A model generated the notes under the pieces. It did no database searches. It was not told where the DNA came from and saw only the letters and a list, made by a program, of their open reading frames with translations. DNA of 64,000 nucleotides from Spirochaeta isovalerica (GTDB lineage: Bacteria > Spirochaetota > Spirochaetia > DSM-2461), in assembly GCF_014207565.1 (NCBI RefSeq), contig NZ_JACHGJ010000008.1:169202-233201 (forward strand). Direction: 5' to 3'. The translations under genes were made by a program, and so were the position numbers. Positions 34,617-44,165 of the stretch are shown here, piece after piece. The first letter of the stretch is position 1. Each line of letters starts with the position of its first letter.

Positions 34617-35642
34617 TTATACCAGAACATCCTCTTCGCCGCTTCTGGCGATGACGACTTCACCCTGCTCTTCCAGTTTTCTGATAATCGATACGATTTT
34701 CTGCTGAGCTTCTTCAACATCTTTCCGCCGCGTCGGCCCCATGAACTCCATATCCTCTTTAAGGAGAGCAGCCGCACGTTTGGACATATTTCTGTATATC
34801 TTGTCCTGAACATCGGGATCGACGGCTTTGAGCGCTTTGGCCAACTCGTTCGTATCGACCTCGCGCATAACTTTCTGAATAGCCCTGTCGTCGAGCATAA
34901 CGATATCTTCGAATACGAACATACGTTTTTTGATCTCTTCCGCCAGTTCGGGATCGTCCTCTTCAAGGGACTCGATAATGATTTTTTCCGTCGAACGGTC
35001 GACAAGGTTGAGAATATCGACAATAGCGCCGACACCGCCGGCCGCCGTGTAGTCTTCCTGAGAAAGCGAGGAGAGCTTCTTCTCGAGAACCCTTTCCACC
35101 TCTCTGAGAACTTCCGGAGAAGTCCGGTCCATGGTCGCGATTCTCTTGGCTACATCGGACTGTTTCTCCTGGGGCAGCTGCCCGAGAATAACCGACGCTT
35201 TCTGCGGCTCCAGATAAGCCAGAATCAAAGCGATCGTCTGGGGATGCTCCTGCTGGATAAAGTTGAGCAGATGAGCCGGGTCGGTCCTTCTGATAAAGTC
35301 AAAGGGACGGGTCTTGAGAGAACTGGTCAGGCGGCTGATGATATCGACAGCTTTCTGGTTTCCAAGCGACTTTTCGAGAAGCTCTCTGGCGTAATCAATA
35401 CCTCCCGAGGAGATAAAGTCCTGAGCCATCATCAGTTCCTGGAACTCCTGAAGAACCATATCCCTCTGCTCCGAATCGATATTCTCCAGACGGGCTATCT
35501 CAAAAGTGAGCGTTTCAATCTCATCTTCCCTCAGATGCTTGAAGATCTCCGCGGAAATCTCCGAACCGAGGGTTACGAGGAAGATGGCCGCTTTCTGCCG
35601 CCCTGTTAAATCCTCTTTATGGGTTGCACCCTGTTTTGCCAT
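34617..35642 (-). CDS. fliG: FliG motor switch protein
   Basis: A 341-residue C-ring protein that couples stator force to rotation. Three helical domains are visible: the N-terminal FliF-binding part, the middle domain with EHPQTIALILAYL (about 135-147) and the C-terminal torque helix region (MFVFEDIVMLDDRAIQKVMR, about 240-259) with its charged residues. The EEDVLV end is short. It lies one base after the fliF stop. Confidence 0.96.
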   Translation of the reverse strand: MAKQGATHKEDLTGRQKAAIFLVTLGSEISAEIFKHLREDEIETLTFEIARLENIDSEQRDMVLQEFQELMMAQDFISSGGIDYARELLEKSLGNQKAVDIISRLTSSLKTRPFDFIRRTDPAHLLNFIQQEHPQTIALILAYLEPQKASVILGQLPQEKQSDVAKRIATMDRTSPEVLREVERVLEKKLSSLSQEDYTAAGGVGAIVDILNLVDRSTEKIIIESLEEDDPELAEEIKKRMFVFEDIVMLDDRAIQKVMREVDTNELAKALKAVDPDVQDKIYRNMSKRAAALLKEDMEFMGPTRRKDVEEAQQKIVSIIRKLEEQGEVVIARSGEEDVLV

Positions 35643-35643
35643 T

Positions 35644-37353
35644 CTATTCCTCCGCCAGCCAGGTTCTGATTAGTTGCGCCACGTCTTCAGGATGCTCTCT
35701 TGCCATATTGATTGCATTCTCCTGCATTTCGATTCTGGCCCGTTCCTGAACTGACATTTCCACATCGATTCCCTCTTCCTCGGCACTTCTCAGCGCCGCT
35801 TCTCTCATAGCCTGATGCTGTCGCGACAGCTCTTCCTCTCTCAGGCGCCGTCTTCTCTCCAGTTCTTTGGAGATAATTCTGAAAACGACTGCGGCCACTA
35901 CGAAAATGGCCAGGCCGATTAGCGAGAAGAGCACAGTCTGCTGAATCTGCTGCCGCCTTCTGTACTCGGCATCCTCCGACTCGTGTTCCGAAGTCCTGTC
36001 GAAAGGTATATGGGAAACCGTAACTTCATCACCTCTACCCCTATTATACCCTACCGCCGTAGCCACCAGGTCACGGGATATGGTCAAATCTTCAGTGCTG
36101 ACCGGGACATAGGTTCTGTCGATGCTGCCCTCCGGTGTTATGACCAGTTTCCCACCGTCATCGAATTTCTTTTTCCAGATACCGTCAATGGCCACGGCGA
36201 CGCTGATCCGGGAGATCTGGAAGGGATTGCTGTCTTCCGAAATATTGCGCGTGTTGACCACGTAGTTCTGGATTTCGTTATCTTTCTGATATTTGCCGAC
36301 CAGTGAGGAGAGATCCTGATAGGCGGGAGGAGTCTGGCCTTCCTGACCCGGAGGCCCCTCGGGATTGAATCCCGTCCCCTCGAACAGTTCGTTTTCCGTC
36401 TGTGACGACTCGAGAATGGAGGGGACTCCCTCGTATTCACTGTAGGGAGTATTGGGGTCATCTTCTCTCATGGTGATGGGAAAATGCTCTTCCGTCTCGA
36501 CCTGCTTGTTGATAAACTCCAGATCGATTTCGATATTGAGGATTTCCACTCTTTCGGGAGAATAGATATTTCTGAGAGAGCTTAGGATTTTGCTCATATA
36601 CTGAGCTTCCAGCCGTTTTTTCTGGTTGAGCATCCGTTCGACTATGGTAAGCCGTGTCGCGTCTTCCAGCCCTTCGAAATCATTGAGAACAGTCCCCGAG
36701 TAATCCATAATCGTTATATTTTCCGGAAGCAGCCCCTGAACGCCGAACTGAATAAGCTTGACGATTCCCTCGACTTTCTTCCTGTTTTCAGAGATATCGC
36801 TGCCCGGTCTGGGAGTGATGATGACCGAAGCGGTCACGGGATCCTGCTGATCCGTAAAGAGTTCTTTCTCGGGCATAACCAGAGTGATTTTTGCCGAATC
36901 CACATCATCGAGCGCTTCGATATGCTGTTCCATCGAGCCGATAATGGCCCTTCTGAGATTTACATTCCGCTCGAAGTCGGTCAGCGTCCACCGGTCCTCG
37001 TCAAAAAGGGCCCAGGGATCGGTCGCATCGGTGATGATACCGTCGCGAATGAGAATGGCACGCATCTTTTTCGCCGTGCTTTCATCGGGAACCATAATGT
37101 ACCCGTCAGTGGTAATCTTGCTGTCGACATTCTGTTCCGTGAGGCTTACGATAATGTTATCGCGCTGCTGAACATCGGTAATCGGCGTGTTGATGAGACG
37201 AACCATTGATGGAGACGCGGAAAAGCTGACCAGAAAAACCAGTCCGACAACCGTCACAACCACAATGGCAAAAAAGATAATTTTCTGAACAACCGACCAT
37301 TTCGTCCAGAAGGACTTGAGCTGCTCTGCTATACGTTTAAAAAATTCGTTCAT
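35644..37353 (-). CDS. fliF: FliF MS-ring protein
   Basis: A 569-residue MS-ring protein. TM1 lies at about 24-46 and TM2 at about 462-482. Periplasmic ring-building motifs lie between them (EQHIEALDDVDSAKITLVMP, about 137-156), and a C-terminal FliG-binding helix follows (PEDVAQLIRTWLAEE). The length matches the family (550-560). Confidence 0.95.
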   Translation of the reverse strand: MNEFFKRIAEQLKSFWTKWSVVQKIIFFAIVVVTVVGLVFLVSFSASPSMVRLINTPITDVQQRDNIIVSLTEQNVDSKITTDGYIMVPDESTAKKMRAILIRDGIITDATDPWALFDEDRWTLTDFERNVNLRRAIIGSMEQHIEALDDVDSAKITLVMPEKELFTDQQDPVTASVIITPRPGSDISENRKKVEGIVKLIQFGVQGLLPENITIMDYSGTVLNDFEGLEDATRLTIVERMLNQKKRLEAQYMSKILSSLRNIYSPERVEILNIEIDLEFINKQVETEEHFPITMREDDPNTPYSEYEGVPSILESSQTENELFEGTGFNPEGPPGQEGQTPPAYQDLSSLVGKYQKDNEIQNYVVNTRNISEDSNPFQISRISVAVAIDGIWKKKFDDGGKLVITPEGSIDRTYVPVSTEDLTISRDLVATAVGYNRGRGDEVTVSHIPFDRTSEHESEDAEYRRRQQIQQTVLFSLIGLAIFVVAAVVFRIISKELERRRRLREEELSRQHQAMREAALRSAEEEGIDVEMSVQERARIEMQENAINMAREHPEDVAQLIRTWLAEE

Positions 37354-37391
37354 TTCTCCCCTCCCAAGAAAGAAACCGCTATATTAAAGAC

Positions 37392-37730
37392 CTATCGCGT
37401 GGATATAATCTCCTTATAAGCTTTAACTGCTCCGTCTATAACGGACTTTGTCAGATTCACAGCCATTTCAGCTTTAGCCATGGCTATGGTTACGTCGTGT
37501 ACATCAACGGAATCAGGATCGGTAATCATCTGCTGCATGAGTCCCGCGCTGTCCTGCTCCGCATTATTGGCGCTGTTAAGGGCGTCGACAACCATTTCAC
37601 CGAATTTCCCCGTTTTTGCCGGTGCTTCGGTCATCAGCCCCTCTTCATTCAAATGCCTCGGACGGCTCCTCTTTAATTGTACCACATCGCCGAAAGCCGA
37701 ATCAGCTCCGACCAGATTCATAAGACTCAT
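37392..37730 (-). CDS. fliE: FliE rod-MS ring junction protein
   Basis: A 112-residue protein that joins the rod to the MS ring and is the first rod-type export substrate. The helical C-terminal part (DVHDVTIAMAKAEMAVNLTK, about 76-95) is the family signature. It sits 3 bases after flgC. Confidence 0.92.
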   Translation of the reverse strand: MSLMNLVGADSAFGDVVQLKRSRPRHLNEEGLMTEAPAKTGKFGEMVVDALNSANNAEQDSAGLMQQMITDPDSVDVHDVTIAMAKAEMAVNLTKSVIDGAVKAYKEIISTR

Positions 37731-37733
37731 GAT

Positions 37734-38192
37734 TTACCTCCCGATTTCAAGTGCCTTCCTGAACATACTTTTACTGCCGTCCATAACGGCCACATTGGCT
37801 TCGTAAGCTCTCGATGCGGCAATCATGTCCACCATTTCGCTGACCGTATTGACATTGGAATACTCGACATACCCCTTTTTCGGTCCCGTTTTTATCGCAT
37901 CGGGGTGAGTCGGGTCGTAAACCAGTCTCAGCTCCGAATCGTAGTCTTTTTCTATCTCCGCTACGCGAACGCCCTTTCCGATGTTATTGTCCAGAGAATC
38001 GGGAAGAAAAGGACTTCTCCAGTAAGGCTGCTCCACTCTGGGGCGGAAGATGACCCGGCTTCTTCTGTAAGGGCCGCCGTCAGCTGTTCTGGTCGTGTTG
38101 GCATTGGCTATATTGTCTGCTATAACATCAAGCCTCAGCCTTTCCGCTGTTAATCCCGATGCCGCTGTATTTATCGAATTGAACAATCCCAT
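37734..38192 (-). CDS. flgC: FlgC proximal rod protein
   Basis: A 152-residue rod protein with the rod-family N-terminus (FNSINTAASGLTAERLRLDV, 4-23, then IADNIANANTT) and the C-terminal heptad helix (VNTVSEMVDMIAASRAYEAN). It follows flgB by 14 bases. Confidence 0.95.
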   Translation of the reverse strand: MGLFNSINTAASGLTAERLRLDVIADNIANANTTRTADGGPYRRSRVIFRPRVEQPYWRSPFLPDSLDNNIGKGVRVAEIEKDYDSELRLVYDPTHPDAIKTGPKKGYVEYSNVNTVSEMVDMIAASRAYEANVAVMDGSKSMFRKALEIGR

Positions 38193-38206
38193 TTCTTATT
38201 ACCCTC

Positions 38207-38626
38207 TTATCTCAGGACCATATTGATCCGGCTGAACTGGCTGGAAAGAGCCGATGTCATAAGCTCGTACATCATCTGGTTTTCCGTAGCCGCCATGGTC
38301 TCCGTCTCAATATCCACATTGTTTCCGTTGTTATTGCTCTGTGTCAGGTAGTCGAGAACAAATCTCGGCTGAACCGATTTATAATCCACCGGCCTGTTGA
38401 AAGGAATATGCCTGGTACTGGACATCTTCGCCTCCAGTCCCTGCGGCTCTTTCTCGGAAGCCAGAGCTCTGGCCAGAGATGCCTCAAAGTTCACATCGGT
38501 TCTCTTGAAGTTGGGTGTCTCCGCATTGGCTATGTTGTTGGCGATAACTTCTCTTCTAACCAGACTGACATCCATTGTCCGCTGGAGAATATCGACTGTT
38601 TTTCCAAAAGAATTGTTAGTAAACAT
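38207..38626 (-). CDS. flgB: FlgB proximal rod protein
   Basis: A 139-residue rod protein with motifs VIANNIANAETPNFKR (27-42) and a C-terminal TATENQ-type helix (MAATENQMMYELMTSALSSQ). It is the first gene of the basal-body cluster. A candidate sigma-28 promoter lies directly upstream, behind hslU. Confidence 0.94.
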   Translation of the reverse strand: MFTNNSFGKTVDILQRTMDVSLVRREVIANNIANAETPNFKRTDVNFEASLARALASEKEPQGLEAKMSSTRHIPFNRPVDYKSVQPRFVLDYLTQSNNNGNNVDIETETMAATENQMMYELMTSALSSQFSRINMVLR

Positions 38627-38661
38627 TTAAAACTTCCTTTAAATCTGGTCCTTACCTTCTA

Positions 38662-38688
38662 AAATCGGCCTTTTTTTTTCTCATATTA
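38662..38688 (-). promoter_or_regulatory. Candidate sigma-28 promoter of the flgB operon
   Basis: On the minus strand TAAT (38685-38688), exactly 15 bases, then GCCGATTT (38662-38669) match 9 of 12 positions of TAAA-N15-GCCGATAA, including the whole GCCGAT core. The flgB ATG is 36 bases downstream with an AAAGGAAG ribosome site. It starts 6 bases past the hslU stop, and no terminator separates the two. Confidence 0.55.
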
Positions 38689-38694
38689 GTGTTT

Positions 38695-40077
38695 TTAGAG
38701 AATATATCTGCTCAGATCCCTGTCCTCTACAATATCCTTCAATTTTTCATCCACATAATCAGCCGTAATGGTTATCGTCTGCCCCTTCAGGTCCGGCGCG
38801 TTAAAGGAAACTTCCTCCAGCAGCAGTTCCATGATAGTGTGCAGCCTTCTGGCTCCTATGTTCTCGGTACGCTGATTGACCTCCTCGGCTATTTCCGCCA
38901 GCTTGTCTATGGCGTCCTCCCGGAAATCCAGGTGGACATCTTCGGTTTTCAGCAGTTCCACATATTGCTTGGTTAAAGCATTTTTCGGCACGGTCAGTAT
39001 GGTCTTGAAAGCCTCTTTGTTCAGATCCTGAAGCTCCACTCTCAGAGGGAAACGGCCCTGAAGCTCAGGAATAAGATCCGAGGGCTTGCTCATTGAAAAG
39101 GCACCGGCGGCAATAAAAAGGATATGGGACGTGTCGATGATTCCGTACTTGGTGTTCACCTTACTTCCCTCGACAATGGGGAGAATATCTCTCTGAACAC
39201 CTTCCCGGGAAACATCCTGCCCTCCGGCGCGGTTCTGTCTGGTGGCGATTTTATCGATCTCATCGATAAAGATGATCCCCATATTCTGCACCCTCTCCCG
39301 GGCCATGTCGGCAGCGTTTTCAGAATCGACCAGTTTTTCCTGATGTTCGGCCAGGAGGATTTCCCTCGCTTTTTTTACTGTGACTTTCTTTTTCTTCTTT
39401 CCCCCGCCAAAAAGATTGGAGAGAGACCCCATATTGAAATCCATCTCCTCGAAGTTGTTGCCCGAAAAGATTTCGATAGACGGCATGCCTTTCTGTTTGC
39501 TGACCGATACTTCCACCGGACGGTCATCGAGTTTCCCATCCCTCAGCATCTGCCGGAATTTTTCTCTTGTCGAGTTGTCGTCAGTAATGACCAGAGGCTC
39601 TTCCCCTCCCGATGTGTTGAATCCGGGCTTCTGGGGTTCCACTTTTTTCGAGGCGGGAAGCAGTATATCCAGCAGAGCTTCCTCGGCCGCTTTCTCCGCT
39701 TCCTCCTGAACCCCTTCCTGCAGTTCCGTTTTCACCATGGCGACCGCAGAGGCTGTAAGATCGCGAACCATAGACTCGACGTCCCGCCCCACATATCCCA
39801 CTTCCGTGAATTTGGTGGCTTCCACTTTAAGAAAAGGAGCACCAGACAGCTTGGACAGCCTGCGGGCGATTTCTGTCTTCCCTACACCGGTCGGTCCGAT
39901 CATAATGATGTTTTTCGGCGCCACTTCATCCTTGATATCATCGGGAAGCCGGGACCGTCTCAGCCGGTTTCTCAAGGCGATGGCAACGGATTTTTTCGCG
40001 TTTTCCTGTCCGATTATATATTTATCAAGCTCAGCTGTAATTTCTCTGGGTGTCAGTTTATCCAGATCGATTTTCAT
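38695..40077 (-). CDS. hslU: HslU ATPase of the HslUV protease
   Basis: A 460-residue AAA+ unfoldase that feeds HslV. Walker [10 protein letters not shown] (61-69), the pore motif [10 protein letters not shown], Walker [10 protein letters not shown] and the C-terminal end DLSRYIL, which activates HslV, are present. An I-domain (about 110-240) carries a Lys-rich [12 protein letters not shown] segment. It overlaps hslV by one base and precedes flgB. Confidence 0.96.
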   Translation of the reverse strand: MKIDLDKLTPREITAELDKYIIGQENAKKSVAIALRNRLRRSRLPDDIKDEVAPKNIIMIGPTGVGKTEIARRLSKLSGAPFLKVEATKFTEVGYVGRDVESMVRDLTASAVAMVKTELQEGVQEEAEKAAEEALLDILLPASKKVEPQKPGFNTSGGEEPLVITDDNSTREKFRQMLRDGKLDDRPVEVSVSKQKGMPSIEIFSGNNFEEMDFNMGSLSNLFGGGKKKKKVTVKKAREILLAEHQEKLVDSENAADMARERVQNMGIIFIDEIDKIATRQNRAGGQDVSREGVQRDILPIVEGSKVNTKYGIIDTSHILFIAAGAFSMSKPSDLIPELQGRFPLRVELQDLNKEAFKTILTVPKNALTKQYVELLKTEDVHLDFREDAIDKLAEIAEEVNQRTENIGARRLHTIMELLLEEVSFNAPDLKGQTITITADYVDEKLKDIVEDRDLSRYIL

Positions 40078-40613
40078 TAAGCTAATTCCTCCACAATAAT
40101 ATTTTTATTGGTAAAGACGCAGATATCACCTGCGATACCCAGAGACCGCTCAGCAATCTCCCTGGCGGTCAGTTCCGAGCCGTCCAGATAAGCCAGAGCA
40201 GCCGAATAGGCGTACATTCCGCCGGAACCGATGGCTATGGCGCCTTTCTCAGGCTCTATAACATCTCCTGTACCGGACAAAACGAATGTCTTCTCCCTGT
40301 CGGCGACGAGAAGCATCGCTTCGAGCTTTCTCAAAGCCCTGTCTGTCCGCCAGTCTTTAGCCAGTTCGACGGCTGCTCTGGTCAAATCTCCGCCGAACTC
40401 CTTCAGCTTGGCTTCAAACCGTTCCATCAGGGTAAAGGCATCGGCTGTCGAGCCGGCAAATCCCGTCAGGACTTTTCCGCCCAGAAGGGTCCGCACTTTT
40501 CTGGCATTGCCTTTCATGATGACCGACTCTCCCATTGTGACCTGTCCGTCTCCCGCTATGGCGACCTGGCCGTTTTTCCTTACGGCCAGTATGGTTGTTC
40601 CTTCAATTTTCAT
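40077..40613 (-). CDS. hslV: HslV protease subunit
   Basis: A 178-residue N-terminal-threonine protease, the bacterial proteasome-like peptidase. The expected active Thr is Thr6 in [12 protein letters not shown], after a five-residue propeptide (MKIEG) that would be removed. GDGQVTMG (22-29) and the [14 protein letters not shown] segment match the family. It overlaps the xerC end by 11 bases. Confidence 0.96.
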   Translation of the reverse strand: MKIEGTTILAVRKNGQVAIAGDGQVTMGESVIMKGNARKVRTLLGGKVLTGFAGSTADAFTLMERFEAKLKEFGGDLTRAAVELAKDWRTDRALRKLEAMLLVADREKTFVLSGTGDVIEPEKGAIAIGSGGMYAYSAALAYLDGSELTAREIAERSLGIAGDICVFTNKNIIVEELA

Positions 40614-41514
40614 AGGTTATCACCTCTTTTTCCGCTTTGGATCCGCCGTTCCTCCCGTGGGGATGAGAACTGCGGTAAACCTGTTTCAGCCTTTCGATTC
40701 CCGTGTGTGTATAGATCTGGGTCGTGGAAATGCTGGCATGACCCAACAGCTCCTGAACGACTCTGATATCCGCCCCTTCATTGACCAGTCCCGTGGCGAA
40801 ACTGTGTCTGAATGTATGGGGTGTCACTTTCTTGGGGAATCCGGCTTTAAGCGTGTATTTCTCTATAATATAATATATTCCCCGCGCCGTGATGGGAATT
40901 CCCGCCGCGTCGAGGATGAGACTGTCATTTTTATTGTCCCTGGCCCGCTCTTTTCTCAGCGGAAGATAGTCGGAAAGAGCTTTCCGGGCTTCCCTTCCCA
41001 CAAAAACCCATCGGTCTTTTCCCCCTTTTCCGCGAACGACGGGGTGACTGTTCAGCAAATCGTGGCATTTCATATTGCAGATCTCACTCACACGGCAGCC
41101 CGTCGAATAGAGAAGTTCGAAGAGTAGTCGGTCGCGGGTTCCGGAGAAATCATCATCGGTCATCTCGATTAGCTGTGTGATCTCACGGTCCGAAAGATGG
41201 ACCGGAAGGGTCCGGTGCAGCTTCATCGATTTTATCCCCGCGAAAGGATTGTACGGACTGATCTTCCGCTTGATAAGGAAATCATAATAACCTTTAAGAG
41301 AAGATATCTTTCTATTGATGGAAGATGATGCCAGCCCATCGCGCGACAGTTGTCCGATGAATGACCGGGCTACGTTCTTATCCACATCACTTCCGTCTAT
41401 CTCCCATTCCTCGAGATAATCGAACCAGACAGAGAGATCTTTCCTGTAGGAAGTCAAAGTAGCGTCCGAGAGTTTTCTCACATTTTCCAGATACTTCAGA
41501 TACTCTTCCATCAT
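40603..41514 (-). CDS. xerC: Tyrosine recombinase XerC-like
   Basis: A 303-residue site-specific recombinase. The catalytic residues are complete: Arg141 (GCRVSE), Lys163 (RGKGGKD), His233 and Arg236 (PHTFRHSFA), His259 ([12 protein letters not shown]) and Tyr268. The SAM-like N-terminal DNA-binding domain covers 1-90. Size and motifs fit XerC/XerD, which resolve chromosome dimers at dif with FtsK. XerC is assigned because the other Xer protein here has the XerD-like [14 protein letters not shown]. It overlaps dprA by 4 bases. Confidence 0.87.
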   Translation of the reverse strand: MMEEYLKYLENVRKLSDATLTSYRKDLSVWFDYLEEWEIDGSDVDKNVARSFIGQLSRDGLASSSINRKISSLKGYYDFLIKRKISPYNPFAGIKSMKLHRTLPVHLSDREITQLIEMTDDDFSGTRDRLLFELLYSTGCRVSEICNMKCHDLLNSHPVVRGKGGKDRWVFVGREARKALSDYLPLRKERARDNKNDSLILDAAGIPITARGIYYIIEKYTLKAGFPKKVTPHTFRHSFATGLVNEGADIRVVQELLGHASISTTQIYTHTGIERLKQVYRSSHPHGRNGGSKAEKEVITYEN

Positions 41515-42515
41515 AAGCTGTAGTACACTCCTTCTCTGGAAATTTCCCGTTCTTCCAGTTCAGCCCGGAACCGGTCAGCGAGAAAGCGCCCCGTGGCGCG
41601 GCTGCCGCTATGGGATAAGAGAACAGGCGATCGGTCTCTGCTTTTTACACTGTAGGACAACTCTCTCAGGACATCATCAGCGGATTCCACGACAACCGCC
41701 CCGTCCTCGATCAGGGAGTTCGTTCCCTCTCCGGCTGAAGGTGACGGAGAGGCTGCGTTGAGGACAAAGACGTCCCGCCCCTGCTCCAGAGCGAAATCTG
41801 CCGTTATCAGAGCTCCGGACCGGGCTGGCGATTCCACGACGACCAGAGCTTCGCTCAAGGCGCTGACAATGCGGTTCCTTTCGGGGAAATTATAGCGGAC
41901 TGGCGGGATTCCCGGAGGATATTCACTCAATAAAGTTCCTCCTTCATCGAGGATCCTGGCTGCAAGATCTTTACTCGATGAGGGATAAATCCTGTCGATA
42001 CCGCATCCGAAAACTGCGAGAGTGTACCCTTTTCCCGCCAATGCGCCACTGTGTGCCGCACTGTCGGTACCCGAAGCCAGACCGGATGTGACAGCAGCCC
42101 CGGACCGGGCCAGATGAAAAGAAAGGGCAAAGGCTTTTTCCATAGCCAGACCTGTCGCTTTTCTGGTACCCACAACGGAAATATTCAGGACATCGGACAG
42201 AAGAGTTTCCCCCCTCCCGTATAGAAGAAAGGGAGGATTGTGTATGGAACGGAGTTTTTCCGGATAAGCTTCATCATCAACGGAAAGGGTGAATATCCCC
42301 TGTTTGATCATCAGAGACAGGTCGTTTTCAGCCTCATGAAGTATGGATTCTTTTTTATAGGACGACCGGAAATCCCTTCTTATCAAATCGACAAGAGTCT
42401 TGCGTTCCGGCATCCGGCCCGAATTGATGCAATAGGCCAGAACTTTCCGCTTCTCATCGGTTTTCAGAAAAGAAATCCGCTGGACCGCCAGTTTCCAGAG
42501 AAGATCGCTACTCAT
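41511..42515 (-). CDS. dprA: DprA DNA-processing protein
   Basis: A 334-residue Rossmann-fold single-stranded-DNA protein that loads RecA during natural transformation. The family motifs VVGTRKATG, SGLASGTDSAAHSGAL, FGCGIDRIYP and LSEYPPG...FPERNRIVSALS are clear. DprA is widely kept in bacteria not known to be competent. It overlaps the TPR lipoprotein gene by 8 bases and xerC by 4. Confidence 0.94.
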   Translation of the reverse strand: MSSDLLWKLAVQRISFLKTDEKRKVLAYCINSGRMPERKTLVDLIRRDFRSSYKKESILHEAENDLSLMIKQGIFTLSVDDEAYPEKLRSIHNPPFLLYGRGETLLSDVLNISVVGTRKATGLAMEKAFALSFHLARSGAAVTSGLASGTDSAAHSGALAGKGYTLAVFGCGIDRIYPSSSKDLAARILDEGGTLLSEYPPGIPPVRYNFPERNRIVSALSEALVVVESPARSGALITADFALEQGRDVFVLNAASPSPSAGEGTNSLIEDGAVVVESADDVLRELSYSVKSRDRSPVLLSHSGSRATGRFLADRFRAELEEREISREGVYYSL

Positions 42516-43263
42516 TACTGCCTCCTCTCAAAATCTCATTCCGGTTATTCCTCGCTGCTTCCTGAAGAATCGGATCATCAGTTTTATCGATGATGTCATT
42601 GTACAGATCGACGGCTTCATCTTCATCTCCCGCAGCGTAATGGGCCGCCGCGAGAAGGAACCTACCGTCTATACTGCTTTTCTGGATTGTGTTGTACATT
42701 TCCAGCAGCGGGATCGCCAGTTCGGGCATATTCAATTCGTAAACATAGAGCACCGCCAGTCCGTACATGGGAGAGGAAAAGCGGTTATTCACAGCCAGGG
42801 AGGCTTCGTAATAGCGGACAGCCTGATCGAGGTACTGTCCCGATTTCACAACAGAGCCTTCGGTCTTATAGAGACGGGCGGAACACAAACCGGCGTAGTA
42901 GAGAACATTGGGGTTTTCCGGGTAGATAGCCAGAGCTTCCTGAAAAGCCTCCAGCCCCAGGCCGTACATGCCGTAGTCCACATATTTCAGACCGATCAGC
43001 TTGTAATATGTTCCGAGCTTCTCCGCGGCATCGACCTTTTCATCGAGTATCTTCCGGAATACGGCAATATCCTTCTTCAGCTTTGCGTAGTTTTCATCAC
43101 CTTCCAGAACAGTTTCCGGATCCGCTCCGTTCTCCATGGCCGCCATTCTCTGAAGCAAATCGGTATCGGTCTGATTACAGGACGAAAACATGATAAGAAT
43201 CAGAGTTAAAAGAAGCATGAGACTGCCTGTCATTGTCCGTTTTACTTTTCGTCCTTTCATCAT
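42508..43263 (-). CDS. TPR-repeat lipoprotein
   Basis: A 251-residue predicted lipoprotein. The lipobox FSSC (Cys29) follows a hydrophobic signal; the real start may be the ATG at residue 11. The mature protein has several tetratricopeptide-like helical repeats (GLGLEAFQEALAIYPENPNV, then a unit ending in YYEASLAVNNRFSSP, then GDEDEAVDLYNDII). TPR lipoproteins act as scaffolds for envelope complexes. Lying between xerD and dprA in the division operon, it may work in envelope growth; this is inference. Confidence 0.8.
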   Translation of the reverse strand: MMKGRKVKRTMTGSLMLLLTLILIMFSSCNQTDTDLLQRMAAMENGADPETVLEGDENYAKLKKDIAVFRKILDEKVDAAEKLGTYYKLIGLKYVDYGMYGLGLEAFQEALAIYPENPNVLYYAGLCSARLYKTEGSVVKSGQYLDQAVRYYEASLAVNNRFSSPMYGLAVLYVYELNMPELAIPLLEMYNTIQKSSIDGRFLLAAAHYAAGDEDEAVDLYNDIIDKTDDPILQEAARNNRNEILRGGSNE

Positions 43264-43266
43264 ATT

Positions 43267-44163
43267 CTATCCTCTAGGATGATATTCCCGGTGTGCGGTC
43301 TGAAGATCGCTGTTGTCCAGATGCGTATAAATCTGGGTCGTGCTTATATCCGAATGGCCGAGGAGTTCCTGGACGCTCCTCAAATCGGCGCCGCCCTGGA
43401 GAAGATGGGTGGCAAAAGAGTGCCGCAGTGTGTGGATTTTCCCGGACACACCGGCCCTTTCCGCCGTTTCTCGGAACCTCTTCCACATCCCTTTCCTCGA
43501 AAGACCGTTTCCCAGGCGATTGAGGAACAGCGCTCCCGTCACTTTGCCGGGTTTGATAAAACCGGGACGGCCTTCTTCCAGATAAAGTTTGAGCCAGTAT
43601 TCGGCATTTTCCCCCAGGGGAACAAGTCTTTCCTTGCTTCCCTTGCCTGTAACCTTGATGAGCCCCTCTTCAAAATAGAGATCGGACACTTCGAGCCCCA
43701 CGGCTTCGGAAACCCGCAGCCCGCAGGAATAAATCAATTCGAAAAGCGCCCTGTCCCTCAATCCCGACACAGAGGTACAATCAATCTCCTGAAGAAAGAG
43801 ATCGACCTCTTCAATCGTCATGACTTCGGGAAGGTGCCGCGCCAGCCGCGGCATATCGATAAGCCGGACCGGATTGTCCTTTCTCTGTCCAGACTGGATG
43901 ATGAACTCGAAATAGGATTTGAGAGTGCTGATGATACGGGAAACAGTCCGCGCCGACAAAGAGGAATCGACAGACTGTCTGAATATGATATAGCCCGAAA
44001 CTTCTTCGGCGCTGATTTGTGCCGCACGGAATCCTTCCTGAGCCAGCCAGAGAATGAATTCTCTCACTTCGCGCATATAGGTTTCCACCGTGTTGGCGGC
44101 CATGCGGAGTTCAATATTCAAATAATCTTCGAATGCCCTTTCGGTCCACTGATCCCCTGTCAT
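43267..44163 (-). CDS. xerD: Tyrosine recombinase XerD-like
   Basis: A 298-residue Xer recombinase with all catalytic residues: Arg150 (GLRVSE), Lys174 (TGKGSKER), His244, Arg247 (HTLRHSFATHLL), His270 and Tyr279 ([14 protein letters not shown]). The length equals E. coli XerD (298). It starts 2 bases after the ftsZ stop, which links dimer resolution to division. Confidence 0.9.
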   Translation of the reverse strand: MTGDQWTERAFEDYLNIELRMAANTVETYMREVREFILWLAQEGFRAAQISAEEVSGYIIFRQSVDSSLSARTVSRIISTLKSYFEFIIQSGQRKDNPVRLIDMPRLARHLPEVMTIEEVDLFLQEIDCTSVSGLRDRALFELIYSCGLRVSEAVGLEVSDLYFEEGLIKVTGKGSKERLVPLGENAEYWLKLYLEEGRPGFIKPGKVTGALFLNRLGNGLSRKGMWKRFRETAERAGVSGKIHTLRHSFATHLLQGGADLRSVQELLGHSDISTTQIYTHLDNSDLQTAHREYHPRG

Positions 44164-44165
44164 TT

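Noticed and set aside
40603..44163. Two tyrosine recombinases as a sign of an integrated element
   Set aside because: Both have Xer length and motifs and sit in the division operon; no attachment repeats, phage genes or composition shift were seen.
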